From Mycobacterium sp. 852002-51163_SCH5372311 (lineage in GTDB: Bacteria; Actinomycetota; Actinomycetes; Mycobacteriales; Mycobacteriaceae), in NCBI RefSeq assembly GCF_001667115.1, contig NZ_LZIJ01000124.1, positions 81,453 to 145,452 of the forward strand: a DNA stretch of 64,000 nt, written 5' to 3'. Positions 9,001-16,291 of the stretch are shown here, piece after piece. Numbering within the stretch: position 1 is the first letter of the stretch; the number at the start of each line of letters is the position of its first letter. The position numbers and the translations under genes were made by a program. Below the pieces are notes generated by a model. The model searched no databases and was not told the DNA's origin. It worked only from the letters and a program-made list of their open reading frames with translations.

Positions 9001-9653
9001 GCGGCGAGCACGGTAACCACCATGGCGTCGGCGTCGGCGAGGCGTTGCAGTAGTTCTGGTTCGGCGGTACGCAGCGAGGCGCAGTAGACCGGCAGCGCCC
9101 GCCCGCCGGAACCTTCGATTGCCTGACACAGGGCTTCCACATAGGCGGTGTTGCCGGCCAGGTGTTGCGCGCGGTAGTACAGCACGGCGATCGTCGGGCC
9201 GGTCTTCGCAGTACCCGGCCGCTCCAGCTCGCCCCAGGTCGGAGTCACTACCGGTGGCGTGAAACCGAAACCGGTCATCAACACTGTGTCCGACAAGAAG
9301 GCGTGCAGCTGTCGCAGGTTTTCCACGCCACCGTGGGCCAGGTAGATGTGGGCCTGTACGGCGATGCCGGCCGCGAGGGTGGACAGTCCCGTCAACTCGG
9401 CGTCGGCCGCTTGTTCTCCGCTGACCAGCACGGTCGGTACACCGCTCGCGAGCACCATGTCGATACCGCTTTGCCAGGCGCGGTAGCCACCGAGGATCCG
9501 CACCACCACGATCGCGGTGCCCGTCAGCAGGTCCGGTAGTTCGTCTTCGGACAGCCGTGACGGGTTGGCCCACCGGTAGTTCTTGCCGCTGGACCGGGCG
9601 CTGATCAAGTCGGTGTCGGACGTCGACAACAGCAGGATGGAAGGCTCAGCCAC
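6081..9653 (-). CDS. cobN: Aerobic cobaltochelatase subunit CobN
   Basis: The 1190-residue large subunit of the ATP-dependent cobaltochelatase that inserts Co2+ into hydrogenobyrinic acid a,c-diamide in the oxygen-dependent cobalamin pathway. It works with the CobS and CobT AAA+ subunits, which are not in this window. Family signatures include [40 protein letters not shown] followed by GNLEWLPGK, the loop [20 protein letters not shown], and near the end [20 protein letters not shown]. The length matches the roughly 1190-1250 residues usual for CobN. GTG 9653 is preceded by GGTAG. It is divergent from the SDR gene with only 39 bp between starts, and is separated from the other cob genes by a block of unrelated enzymes. 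Confidence 0.96.
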   Translation of the reverse strand: [1190 protein letters not shown]

Positions 9654-9679
9654 CTACCATTCGTACCGCATCGACGGCT

Positions 9680-9685
9680 TACGCT
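9680..9685 (+). promoter_or_regulatory. Candidate -10 element (TACGCT) for a leaderless SDR transcript
   Basis: TACGCT fits the mycobacterial TANNNT -10 consensus and ends 7 bp before ATG 9693. That spacing places the transcription start at or next to the start codon. No convincing -35 is seen. Confidence 0.4.
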
Positions 9686-9692
9686 ATGGGCC

Positions 9693-10532
9693 ATGTCCGT
9701 CGCAGGGAAGATCTCGGGGAAAGTAATCGCCATCACCGGGGGTGCTCGGGGGATCGGCCTGGCCACGGCCACGGTTCTGGAAAGTTTGGGCGCAAAGGTC
9801 GCCATCGGAGACATCGACGAAGCTGTCGTCAAAGAGTCAGGCGAGCGGTTAGGGCTGAAGGTTTGCCATCGGTTGGACGTGACGGATTGCGAGTCCTATA
9901 CCGGTTTCCTCGACGTCGTCGAAACCGAACTGGGTCCCCTCGACGTGTTGGTCAACAACGCGGGCATCGCGCCCGCGGGCAGCGCCGTCGATGAGGCCGA
10001 CGCCGTCACCCACAGGGTGCTTGACGTCAACATCTACGGCGTCATCCTGGGTACCAAACTGGGAGCACAACGCATGTTGCCCCGCGGTCGCGGTCACATC
10101 GTCAACATCGGGTCGATCGGTAGTGTGTTGCCGGGCGCAGGCCTGGCCACCTATAGCGCCACAAAGCATGCCGTACTCGGATACACCGACGCCTTCCGAC
10201 TGGAAAACCATGGACGCGGGGTGCACTTCTCGGTGATCATGCCTACGTTGACCAATACCGAGATGGTAGCTGGTTTCGGACACGCGAGGGGCTTCAAGAA
10301 TGCCGAACCGGAAGACGTCGCCCGGGCGATAGCCGGTGTGATCGCCAAGCCGAAATCCCGTGTGTTCGTTCCCCGTTCGATCGGCATTGCCCTCACGACT
10401 CAACGCCTCATGCCGCAACCAATAGCGGAGGCGATGGGACGAGCGCTGGGCACGGATCGTGTCTGCACCAGCGACCTTCAGCCTGACAAGCGAGCCGCCT
10501 ATGCGCGACGCATCGGAACGTGGACGTCCTAA
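9693..10532 (+). CDS. Short-chain dehydrogenase/reductase (classical SDR)
   Basis: A 279-residue classical SDR. The Rossmann cofactor motif is TGGARGIGLA near residue 17, followed by NNAGIAP (structural motif) and an active site with Ser in IGSIGSV and Tyr-X3-Lys in YSATKHA. Asp in IGDIDEA after beta-2 favours NAD(H). Substrate-binding residues downstream are not diagnostic; oxidation of an alcohol or sterol-like substrate is possible, given the Baeyer-Villiger monooxygenase and hydrolase beyond it. It converges with the monooxygenase gene, and a 127-bp gap with an inverted repeat separates them. Confidence 0.88.
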   Translation: MSVAGKISGKVIAITGGARGIGLATATVLESLGAKVAIGDIDEAVVKESGERLGLKVCHRLDVTDCESYTGFLDVVETELGPLDVLVNNAGIAPAGSAVDEADAVTHRVLDVNIYGVILGTKLGAQRMLPRGRGHIVNIGSIGSVLPGAGLATYSATKHAVLGYTDAFRLENHGRGVHFSVIMPTLTNTEMVAGFGHARGFKNAEPEDVARAIAGVIAKPKSRVFVPRSIGIALTTQRLMPQPIAEAMGRALGTDRVCTSDLQPDKRAAYARRIGTWTS

Positions 10533-10562
10533 GCGCAACCAGCTCCTCCGAGTTGGCTCACT

Positions 10563-10626
10563 CGCCGAACGTGGGCGGTGCGGATGAAAATCATTGGCAA
10601 CGCGTGCATATCCCCCACGTTCGGCG
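10563..10626. repeat. 13-bp perfect inverted repeat between convergent genes
   Basis: CGCCGAACGTGGG at 10563-10575 is matched exactly in reverse complement at 10614-10626, with 38 bases between. It sits between the ends of the convergent SDR and monooxygenase genes, a typical place for a bidirectional terminator or a dispersed palindromic element. No T-tract is present. Confidence 0.6.
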
Positions 10627-10659
10627 GGCACACACTGCCACCTTGCTGCCGGACGTCTC

Positions 10660-12117
10660 TCAGGCGGTGCGCACTTCGAAATGGTCGAGCTCGGGTTGGC
10701 GCAAAAGCTCGCTATGGGTCTCCGGCGTCCACGGGAACAGCTCGGGCAGGCCATCCTTGCCGAGATACCAGCTGTTGCAGCCGGTAACCCAGATCGTCTG
10801 CGGCATAGCTGCTTTCATATCTTCGTTGTATTGCTTGGTGGCCGCTTCGGTAGGCGCTGCGGCGACCACATGGCCATCACGGAGCTGCTGGATCCACCAC
10901 ATCACGTAGTTGGCCTGGTCCTCGGCGATTGGAACCAGCGACTGATTACCGATCGGCGAATGCGGGCCCATCATCATGAACAGGTTCGGGAATCCCGGCA
11001 CCGCGACGGACCGGTAAGCCATAGGACCGTCCTCCCAAACTTCGTCCAGGCTGATCCCACCCTCGCCGATCACGTTTAGCGGACGCACGTAGGCTCGGGC
11101 ATCAAAGCCGGTGGCGAAGACGAGCAGGTCCAATTCGTGTAGCGTGCCGTCGGCGGTGACGATGCCGCGGGGCTCGATGTGGTCGATCGAGCCGGTGACG
11201 ATCTCGACGCCGGGCTTTTGCACGGAACGGTAGAAATTCGCGGCCATCACCTGACGCTTGCACATCGGTTGGTAATTGGGGGTTAGCTTCGCCCGCAGTT
11301 GCGGATCGCGCACCGACAGCCGCAGGTTCCATCGACACCAGGCCTGGATCTGACGGCGCTGCCAGCCCGGGCGGATCGGCGCGAGGCCGAACCAGTGCCG
11401 CATCAAGAACCCCCAGAAGCGGTAGGGCAGACGGTTCAGCCCCGGCCACCGGGACAGCGCCGCCTGAGCCAACTTCGAATAGCGCGGGTTCGGCATCGGG
11501 TAGATCCACTGCGCGGTGCGCTGGAAAACCTTAAGCTGGCGCACCTTGCCGCCTAGCTCCGCGGTGATCTGCACGCCTGTCGACCCGGTCCCGATCAAAC
11601 CGATCCTCTTGTCCGGCAACGAAACCGAGTGGTCCCAGCGCGACGAGTGGAAGGCCGGACCGGCAAACGTGTCCCGTCCGGGAATGTCCGGGTAACGCGG
11701 TACCCGCAGCACGCCGGTTGCGGTGACCAGGACGTCGAAGGTCTCCTCGCCGTCGGGGGTGGTGAGCCGCCACCGGCCGTCTTCGTAGCGGGCCGCGGTG
11801 ACGTCAGTGCCGAACCGGATGTGCTTGCGGATGCCGCGTTCGGCGGCCACTTGCTGGAAGTAGGCCTGGATCTCAGGACCCGGCGGCAGCCAATGCGACC
11901 AATTCGGGTTCGGCCGAAACGAATAGGAGTAGTAGCGCGACGGGACGTCGCAGGTGAGTCCTGGATACGTGTTGTCGCGCCAGGTGCCTCCGACGTCGTC
12001 GGCCTTCTCGAAGATGGTGAACGAGTCGATGCCGGCGTCCTGCAGCTTGGCTGCCATGCATATGCCCGACATCCCCGCCCCGATGATCGCGATTCGCAGT
12101 TGGCGTTGCTGCGTCAT
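10660..12117 (-). CDS. Flavin-containing monooxygenase, Baeyer-Villiger type
   Basis: A 485-residue FAD/NADPH monooxygenase. The FAD fold motif IIGAGMSGICMAAKL lies near the N-terminus. The Baeyer-Villiger fingerprint FAGPAFHSSRWDH fits FxGxxxHxxxW, and the NADPH motif GLIGTGSTGVQITAEL follows. These assign it to type I Baeyer-Villiger monooxygenases, which insert oxygen next to ketones to make esters or lactones. The substrate cannot be told. ATG 12117 is chosen because it begins MTQQRQLRIAIIGAG with GAGAGG upstream; the frame extends to 12150. The alpha/beta hydrolase gene upstream on the same strand could hydrolyse an ester product, an inference from proximity (58-bp gap). Confidence 0.9.
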   Translation of the reverse strand: MTQQRQLRIAIIGAGMSGICMAAKLQDAGIDSFTIFEKADDVGGTWRDNTYPGLTCDVPSRYYSYSFRPNPNWSHWLPPGPEIQAYFQQVAAERGIRKHIRFGTDVTAARYEDGRWRLTTPDGEETFDVLVTATGVLRVPRYPDIPGRDTFAGPAFHSSRWDHSVSLPDKRIGLIGTGSTGVQITAELGGKVRQLKVFQRTAQWIYPMPNPRYSKLAQAALSRWPGLNRLPYRFWGFLMRHWFGLAPIRPGWQRRQIQAWCRWNLRLSVRDPQLRAKLTPNYQPMCKRQVMAANFYRSVQKPGVEIVTGSIDHIEPRGIVTADGTLHELDLLVFATGFDARAYVRPLNVIGEGGISLDEVWEDGPMAYRSVAVPGFPNLFMMMGPHSPIGNQSLVPIAEDQANYVMWWIQQLRDGHVVAAAPTEAATKQYNEDMKAAMPQTIWVTGCNSWYLGKDGLPELFPWTPETHSELLRQPELDHFEVRTA

Positions 12118-12175
12118 GACTTTCACCCGACCTCTCTCGATGTCGTGCACGTTACGCCGATTGGGCGCGCGCGAC

Positions 12176-12850
12176 TCAGAGATCGAGTTTGGCTGTGATC
12201 AAAGCGGCGACCTCGCCGGCCACGGCTCGTGCCTGGTCGCTCTGGCCCGGCTCATAGCGATCTGCGACCGGGTCGTAGTCGGCACCGGCGATCGTCCCGT
12301 GATCGGCCGCGAGTTCTTCCACGTCCACCGGCCATCCGATCCGTTCGAGAGCGGCGGCGAAGTCTCTGCTGGATGTCGCCGGCACCACGTCGTCGGAGAG
12401 ACCGTGTACCAGCGTGAAAGGGGAACCGACGCGCTCGGCGGACAGCCCGTCGGTCACCAGCCGTCCGGAAATCGGATCGGGGGCCATGAAGGCGCCGGAC
12501 AAGCAAACCGTATGGGCAAGTGCGACATCGAAGTCCGCCGCGTCAAGCGTCACACGCGCGGCGGCGACGCCTCCCAACGACCACCCGACGAGCGTGAGAC
12601 TGTCGCTGGTACGCCTTTGGGTGAACTCGAGCGACCGCAGCAGATCCGCGCGGCCGCCGTCGGCGGCATGGGAGTTCCAGTCCGGCGCCACGACGGCCGC
12701 GCCTCGGTCGGCGAGCAAGCCCGCCAGGGGGCGGACGGCGGCGCGGGCATTGGTCTGCATGCCATGCCAGATCAGGATCGTGGGCTGCGTCTGATTGCCG
12801 AAAACGTCGGCCAAGCGTCCTGGGGCATACTCCATCGTCTCCACAGGCAC
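12176..12850 (-). CDS. Alpha/beta hydrolase (dienelactone hydrolase/esterase-like)
   Basis: A 224-residue serine hydrolase, probably cytosolic. The nucleophile elbow is GWSLGG. The oxyanion region is ILIWHGMQTN near residue 25, the acid is probably Asp in HGLSDDVVP, and the base is His in AADHGTI. GTG 12850 is used, and ATG 12835 is an in-frame alternative five codons later. It lies upstream of and co-oriented with the Baeyer-Villiger monooxygenase. Family relatives hydrolyse short esters, but nothing in the sequence fixes the substrate. Confidence 0.82.
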   Translation of the reverse strand: MPVETMEYAPGRLADVFGNQTQPTILIWHGMQTNARAAVRPLAGLLADRGAAVVAPDWNSHAADGGRADLLRSLEFTQRRTSDSLTLVGWSLGGVAAARVTLDAADFDVALAHTVCLSGAFMAPDPISGRLVTDGLSAERVGSPFTLVHGLSDDVVPATSSRDFAAALERIGWPVDVEELAADHGTIAGADYDPVADRYEPGQSDQARAVAGEVAALITAKLDL

Positions 12851-12926
12851 GTGGGTGCCCGGGACGGCAGGCGTTCAATCTTGGGGTCGGCCCTTGGTGC
12901 TTGGCGCTTGCGAGGCGAGGCGAGGT

Positions 12927-12953
12927 TTATCCACAGTCGGGGGTTTTTCCACA
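12927..12953 (+). promoter_or_regulatory. Two DnaA-box-like sequences
   Basis: TTATCCACA at 12927-12935 is identical to the classical DnaA box. TTTTCCACA at 12945-12953 differs by one base and has the same orientation, 18 bp downstream. They lie in the 156-bp gap between the divergent hydrolase and DUF222/HNH genes, 54-80 bp before the latter's start. Confidence 0.55.
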
Positions 12954-12993
12954 ACCGCAGGCTTCACCCCGCACCGGTGTTCCCCGGCTCGGA

Positions 12994-12999
12994 TAAGAT
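12994..12999 (+). promoter_or_regulatory. Candidate -10 element (TAAGAT) before the DUF222/HNH gene
   Basis: TAAGAT fits TANNNT and ends 7 bp before ATG 13007, suggesting a leaderless transcript. No clear -35. Confidence 0.4.
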
Positions 13000-13006
13000 C
13001 GAACGT

Positions 13007-14518
13007 ATGTGCGATACCTCGTGGCCTGGCGTTGAGGCGCTGGCAGGCGCCGACGATGCCGCGGTGGTCGCCGCGATCACTTGGTGGACCAGGGCGGAGG
13101 CGGCTGCGTCTGCGCGCAGGCTCGAAGCTGTCGCCGAGCTGGTACGTCGGCGCGCTGACGGCCCCACTGACTGCGCCCACTGGTCGTGCGACAACTGGGA
13201 TGCCATGGCCGCTGAAGTTGGCGCTGCCCAAGGCATCAGCCACCGTATGGCGTCGAGTCAGATGTATCTGGCTGTGGCACTACGGGATCGGCTACCAAAA
13301 GTGGCAGCGCTCTTCGCCGAGGGGGCAATCAGCGCCCGGCTGGTGAGCATGATCGTGTGGCACACCGATCTGATCAAGGACGCCGAGACGATGCGGTTGG
13401 TCGACAAGACATTGGCCGAGGACGCAGCCCGATTCGGCCCACTATCGGCAACCAAGACCGCGCAGGCTATCGACGCCGTCGTGGATTACTACGACCCTGG
13501 TGCGTTGCGGCGCACCCGTGACGCTGCCCGCGGCCGCGAGGTCGTCATCGACCAGACGGATGGCGAGTCGGGGACCGCCGGCCTGTGGGGGCGCTTGTAC
13601 GCCACCGATGCGGCCATACTCGACAGGCGGCTCACCCAGATGGCCCAAGACGTCTGCGAGCGCGACCCGCGCACCCTCAAGCAGCGCCGCGCCGATGCGT
13701 TGGGAGCATTGGCGGCCGGGACCGATCGGCTCGCCTGTGACTGCGGAGACCCCGACTGCGTCGCCGGCCCCGGCCCCGACCAGCGGGCAGAAAGTGTGAT
13801 GGTCCACGTGATCGCGGAGGCGTCCGCGGTAAGCGCGCAACCCGATCCGCAAATGTCGGGCGAAGCGGCAGCGGAACCCCGTAGTGAGCCCGCACCACCA
13901 ACAGCGGCGCCCAAGAAGCAACCCACCGCCTTGATCAGCACTGGCGGTGGCATGGTGCCCGCCCCCCTGTTAGCAGAGCTGATCCGCGATGGCGCGCAGC
14001 TGAGGCCAATAATCCATCCGGGCAACCGGGTCGAACCGGAGCCGGGCTATCGTCCGTCGGCGGCGCTGGACAGGTTCGTGCGGTGCCGTGACATGAACTG
14101 CCGGTTTCCCAATTGCGACCAGCCCGCAGAGTTCTGCGATGTTGACCACACGATCCCCTATCCGCTTGGTCTGACCCACCCGTCGAACCTGAAGTGCCTG
14201 TGCCGAAAACATCACTTGCTCAAGACTTTTTGGACCGCCTGGCGTGACGAGCAACGCCCTGACGGCAGGGTGGTCTGGACTTCGCCGAGTGGCCAGACCT
14301 ACACCACTCACCCCGGTAGCCGGCTGTTCTTTCCGAGTCTGTGCGTGCCCACGGGTGAATTGCTCACTCCCGCAACGGCGAAACCGACCGCACTACGGGG
14401 CTTGATGATGCCCACCCGCCGGCGCACCCGACGACAGGACCGCGCGTCACGCATCGATGCCGAACGCGCTCTCAACGCCGCCCACGTCGCCGAACGCAAC
14501 AAGCCGCCGCCCTTCTAG
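13007..14518 (+). CDS. DUF222/HNH endonuclease domain protein (13E12 repeat family)
   Basis: A 503-residue protein of the large mycobacterial 13E12/REP family. The N-terminal DUF222 helical domain begins around SWPGVEALAGADDAAVVAAI and runs to about residue 300. A low-complexity Pro/Ala linker follows. The C-terminal HNH nuclease has zinc-type cysteines in CRDMNCRFPNCD, the catalytic-region CDVDHTIPY, and CLCRKHHLLK. The frame is open to 11954 upstream, but ATG 13007 with its -10-like element fits the family start. The biochemical function of these proteins is not established. In M. tuberculosis some copies carry phage-like integration sites; nothing here shows an inserted prophage. Two DnaA-box-like sequences precede it. 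Confidence 0.88.
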   Translation: MCDTSWPGVEALAGADDAAVVAAITWWTRAEAAASARRLEAVAELVRRRADGPTDCAHWSCDNWDAMAAEVGAAQGISHRMASSQMYLAVALRDRLPKVAALFAEGAISARLVSMIVWHTDLIKDAETMRLVDKTLAEDAARFGPLSATKTAQAIDAVVDYYDPGALRRTRDAARGREVVIDQTDGESGTAGLWGRLYATDAAILDRRLTQMAQDVCERDPRTLKQRRADALGALAAGTDRLACDCGDPDCVAGPGPDQRAESVMVHVIAEASAVSAQPDPQMSGEAAAEPRSEPAPPTAAPKKQPTALISTGGGMVPAPLLAELIRDGAQLRPIIHPGNRVEPEPGYRPSAALDRFVRCRDMNCRFPNCDQPAEFCDVDHTIPYPLGLTHPSNLKCLCRKHHLLKTFWTAWRDEQRPDGRVVWTSPSGQTYTTHPGSRLFFPSLCVPTGELLTPATAKPTALRGLMMPTRRRTRRQDRASRIDAERALNAAHVAERNKPPPF

Positions 14519-14552
14519 CTGCGCACCGTGGTCGTCAAATCCACGCACGACG

Positions 14553-14558
14553 TACCGT
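14553..14558 (+). promoter_or_regulatory. Candidate -10 element (TACCGT) before cobG
   Basis: TACCGT fits TANNNT and ends 5 bp before ATG 14564, consistent with a leaderless start for the cobG-cobH-cobIJ operon. Confidence 0.4.
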
Positions 14559-14563
14559 GAACC

Positions 14564-15655
14564 ATGCCCCGATCCCGCGACACCGACGCCTGCCCTGGTG
14601 CGCTGCAGGTGCACCAGGCCGCCGACGGCGCGTTGGTGCGGATCCGATTGCCGGGCGGCATGGTCACCGCCACGCAACTGGCGACCCTGGCCCGCGTCTC
14701 GGGAGAGTTGGCCACGGGCACCATGGAGCTGACCGCCCGGGGCAACCTCCAGCTGCGCGGCATCACCGACGTCACCGCGGCGGCTGACGCGATAGCAGCG
14801 GCCGGGCTGCTGCCGTCAGAGACCCATGAGCGGGTCCGCAACATCGTCGCGTCGCCGCTGTCCGGCCGAGTCGGCAGGCGCCCCGACATTCATGAGTGGG
14901 TCGGCGAGCTGGATGCGGCACTCTGCGGCGAGCCCAGGCTGGCGGAGCTGGGCGGACGGTTCTGGTTCAGTTTCGACGACGGCCGAGCCGACGTGTCCGG
15001 CCTCCGCGCGGACGTCGGTGTCCACGTTTTGCAAGACGGTGTTGCGCTGCTCCTCGCCGGACGGGACACCGGGGTTCGGGTTGACGACGTCGTCGATGCC
15101 CTGTTAAGCGTGGCGCTGCGATTCGTCGACATCCGCGGGAACGCTTGGCGGGTAACAGAATTGGCCGACCCTACCGCATTGCTGCCCGCCACCACACTGG
15201 GTGCACGGTTTCCAACGGTCACCCGGCCACCGGTCGGCTGGATCCAGCAAAACGACGGGCGCGTCGCACTGGGGGCCGCGGTGCCGTTGGGCGTCCTGTC
15301 CACACGCGTCGCCGAGTACCTGGCTGCGATCGACGCCCCGATGGTTATCACACCGTGGCGATCGGTGCTGGTGTGCGACCTCGATGAACCCGTCGCCGAC
15401 GCCGCACTACGGGTGCTGGCTCCGCTGGGGCTGGTGTTCGACGAGAACTCCCCGTGGCTGAACGTCAGCGCCTGCACCGGCAGCCCCGGTTGCGTCCACT
15501 CGGCCGCCGACGTGCGGGCCGACGCGGCGGAATCGCTGGACGCCGCTTACCCGGTGCACCGTCACTTCGTCGGTTGCGAGCGGGCCTGCGGCAGCCCGCA
15601 GACAGGTGAGGTCTTGCTGGCCACCGGAACGGGATACCGGCTTCTCAGGTCTTAA
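14564..15655 (+). CDS. cobG: Precorrin-3B synthase CobG
   Basis: A 363-residue oxygen-dependent monooxygenase of the sulfite/nitrite reductase-like fold that converts precorrin-3A to precorrin-3B, a diagnostic step of the aerobic cobalamin pathway. The 4Fe-4S cysteines are visible in SACTGSPGC and, about 35 residues later, VGCERACGS. The N-terminal ferredoxin-like segment contains LTARGNLQLRGI, typical of the superfamily. It is the first gene of a tight run: cobH starts 9 bp after its stop, and cobIJ overlaps cobH. Confidence 0.95.
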   Translation: MPRSRDTDACPGALQVHQAADGALVRIRLPGGMVTATQLATLARVSGELATGTMELTARGNLQLRGITDVTAAADAIAAAGLLPSETHERVRNIVASPLSGRVGRRPDIHEWVGELDAALCGEPRLAELGGRFWFSFDDGRADVSGLRADVGVHVLQDGVALLLAGRDTGVRVDDVVDALLSVALRFVDIRGNAWRVTELADPTALLPATTLGARFPTVTRPPVGWIQQNDGRVALGAAVPLGVLSTRVAEYLAAIDAPMVITPWRSVLVCDLDEPVADAALRVLAPLGLVFDENSPWLNVSACTGSPGCVHSAADVRADAAESLDAAYPVHRHFVGCERACGSPQTGEVLLATGTGYRLLRS

Positions 15656-15664
15656 GGTGGGCGA

Positions 15665-16291
15665 GTGCTCGACTACCTCCGCGACGCCGACGAGATCTAC
15701 CGCCAGTCGTTCGCGACCATCCGCGCCGAAGCCGACTTGACCCGTTTTCCCGCCGACGTCGCGCGGGTGGTGGTCCGGCTGATCCACACCTGCGGACAGG
15801 TCGACTTGACTGAGCACATCGCCTACACCGACGACGTCGTGGCACGGGCCGGCGCCGCCCTGCGCGACGGCGCGCCGGTGCTGTGTGATTCGTCGATGGT
15901 GGCCGCCGGCATCACCACCGCGCGGCTGCCCGCGGGCAACCAGGTGGTCTCGCTGGTCGCCGATCCGCGGGCGGCCGAGCTGGCCACCCGCCGCCGGACC
16001 ACCCGATCGGCGGCCGGCGTGGAACTGTGGGCCGACCGGCTGCCCGGCGCGGTCCTGGCCATCGGCAACGCGCCCACCGCACTGTTCCGGCTGCTCGAAC
16101 TGGTCGACGGGGGCCTCCCGGCACCGGCCGCGGTGCTGGGCGGCCCGGTCGGATTCATCGGGTCCGCCCAGTCCAAGCAGGAACTCGTGGACCGTCCGCG
16201 CGGGATGTCCTATCTGGTGGTGCGGGGCCGCCGCGGGGGCAGCGCCATGGCCGCGGCCGCCGTCAACGCGATCGCGGCCGACAAGGAATGA
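15665..16291 (+). CDS. cobH: Precorrin-8X methylmutase CobH
   Basis: A 208-residue cytosolic enzyme moving a methyl group from C-11 to C-12 of precorrin-8X to give hydrogenobyrinic acid. Signature segments are LIHTCGQVD, with the catalytic His, [12 protein letters not shown], and [15 protein letters not shown]. The start is GTG 15665, preceded by AAGGTGGGCGA. Its length equals that of the M. tuberculosis protein as I recall it. The stop codon overlaps the cobIJ ATG (ATGA), so translation is probably coupled. Confidence 0.95.
   Translation: MLDYLRDADEIYRQSFATIRAEADLTRFPADVARVVVRLIHTCGQVDLTEHIAYTDDVVARAGAALRDGAPVLCDSSMVAAGITTARLPAGNQVVSLVADPRAAELATRRRTTRSAAGVELWADRLPGAVLAIGNAPTALFRLLELVDGGLPAPAAVLGGPVGFIGSAQSKQELVDRPRGMSYLVVRGRRGGSAMAAAAVNAIAADKE

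Noticed and set aside
6497..9540. Long open frames opposite cobN and other genes
   Set aside because: They are antisense shadows of GC-rich genes, with Arg/Pro-rich, non-homologous products and no ribosome-binding sites.
11954..13006. Extension of the DUF222/HNH protein to 854 residues
   Set aside because: The extra sequence runs antisense through the monooxygenase and hydrolase genes and has no family similarity.
16027..16287. N-terminal extension of CobI-CobJ
   Set aside because: The extension lies inside cobH in another frame and is Arg-rich; ATG 16288 gives the family start.
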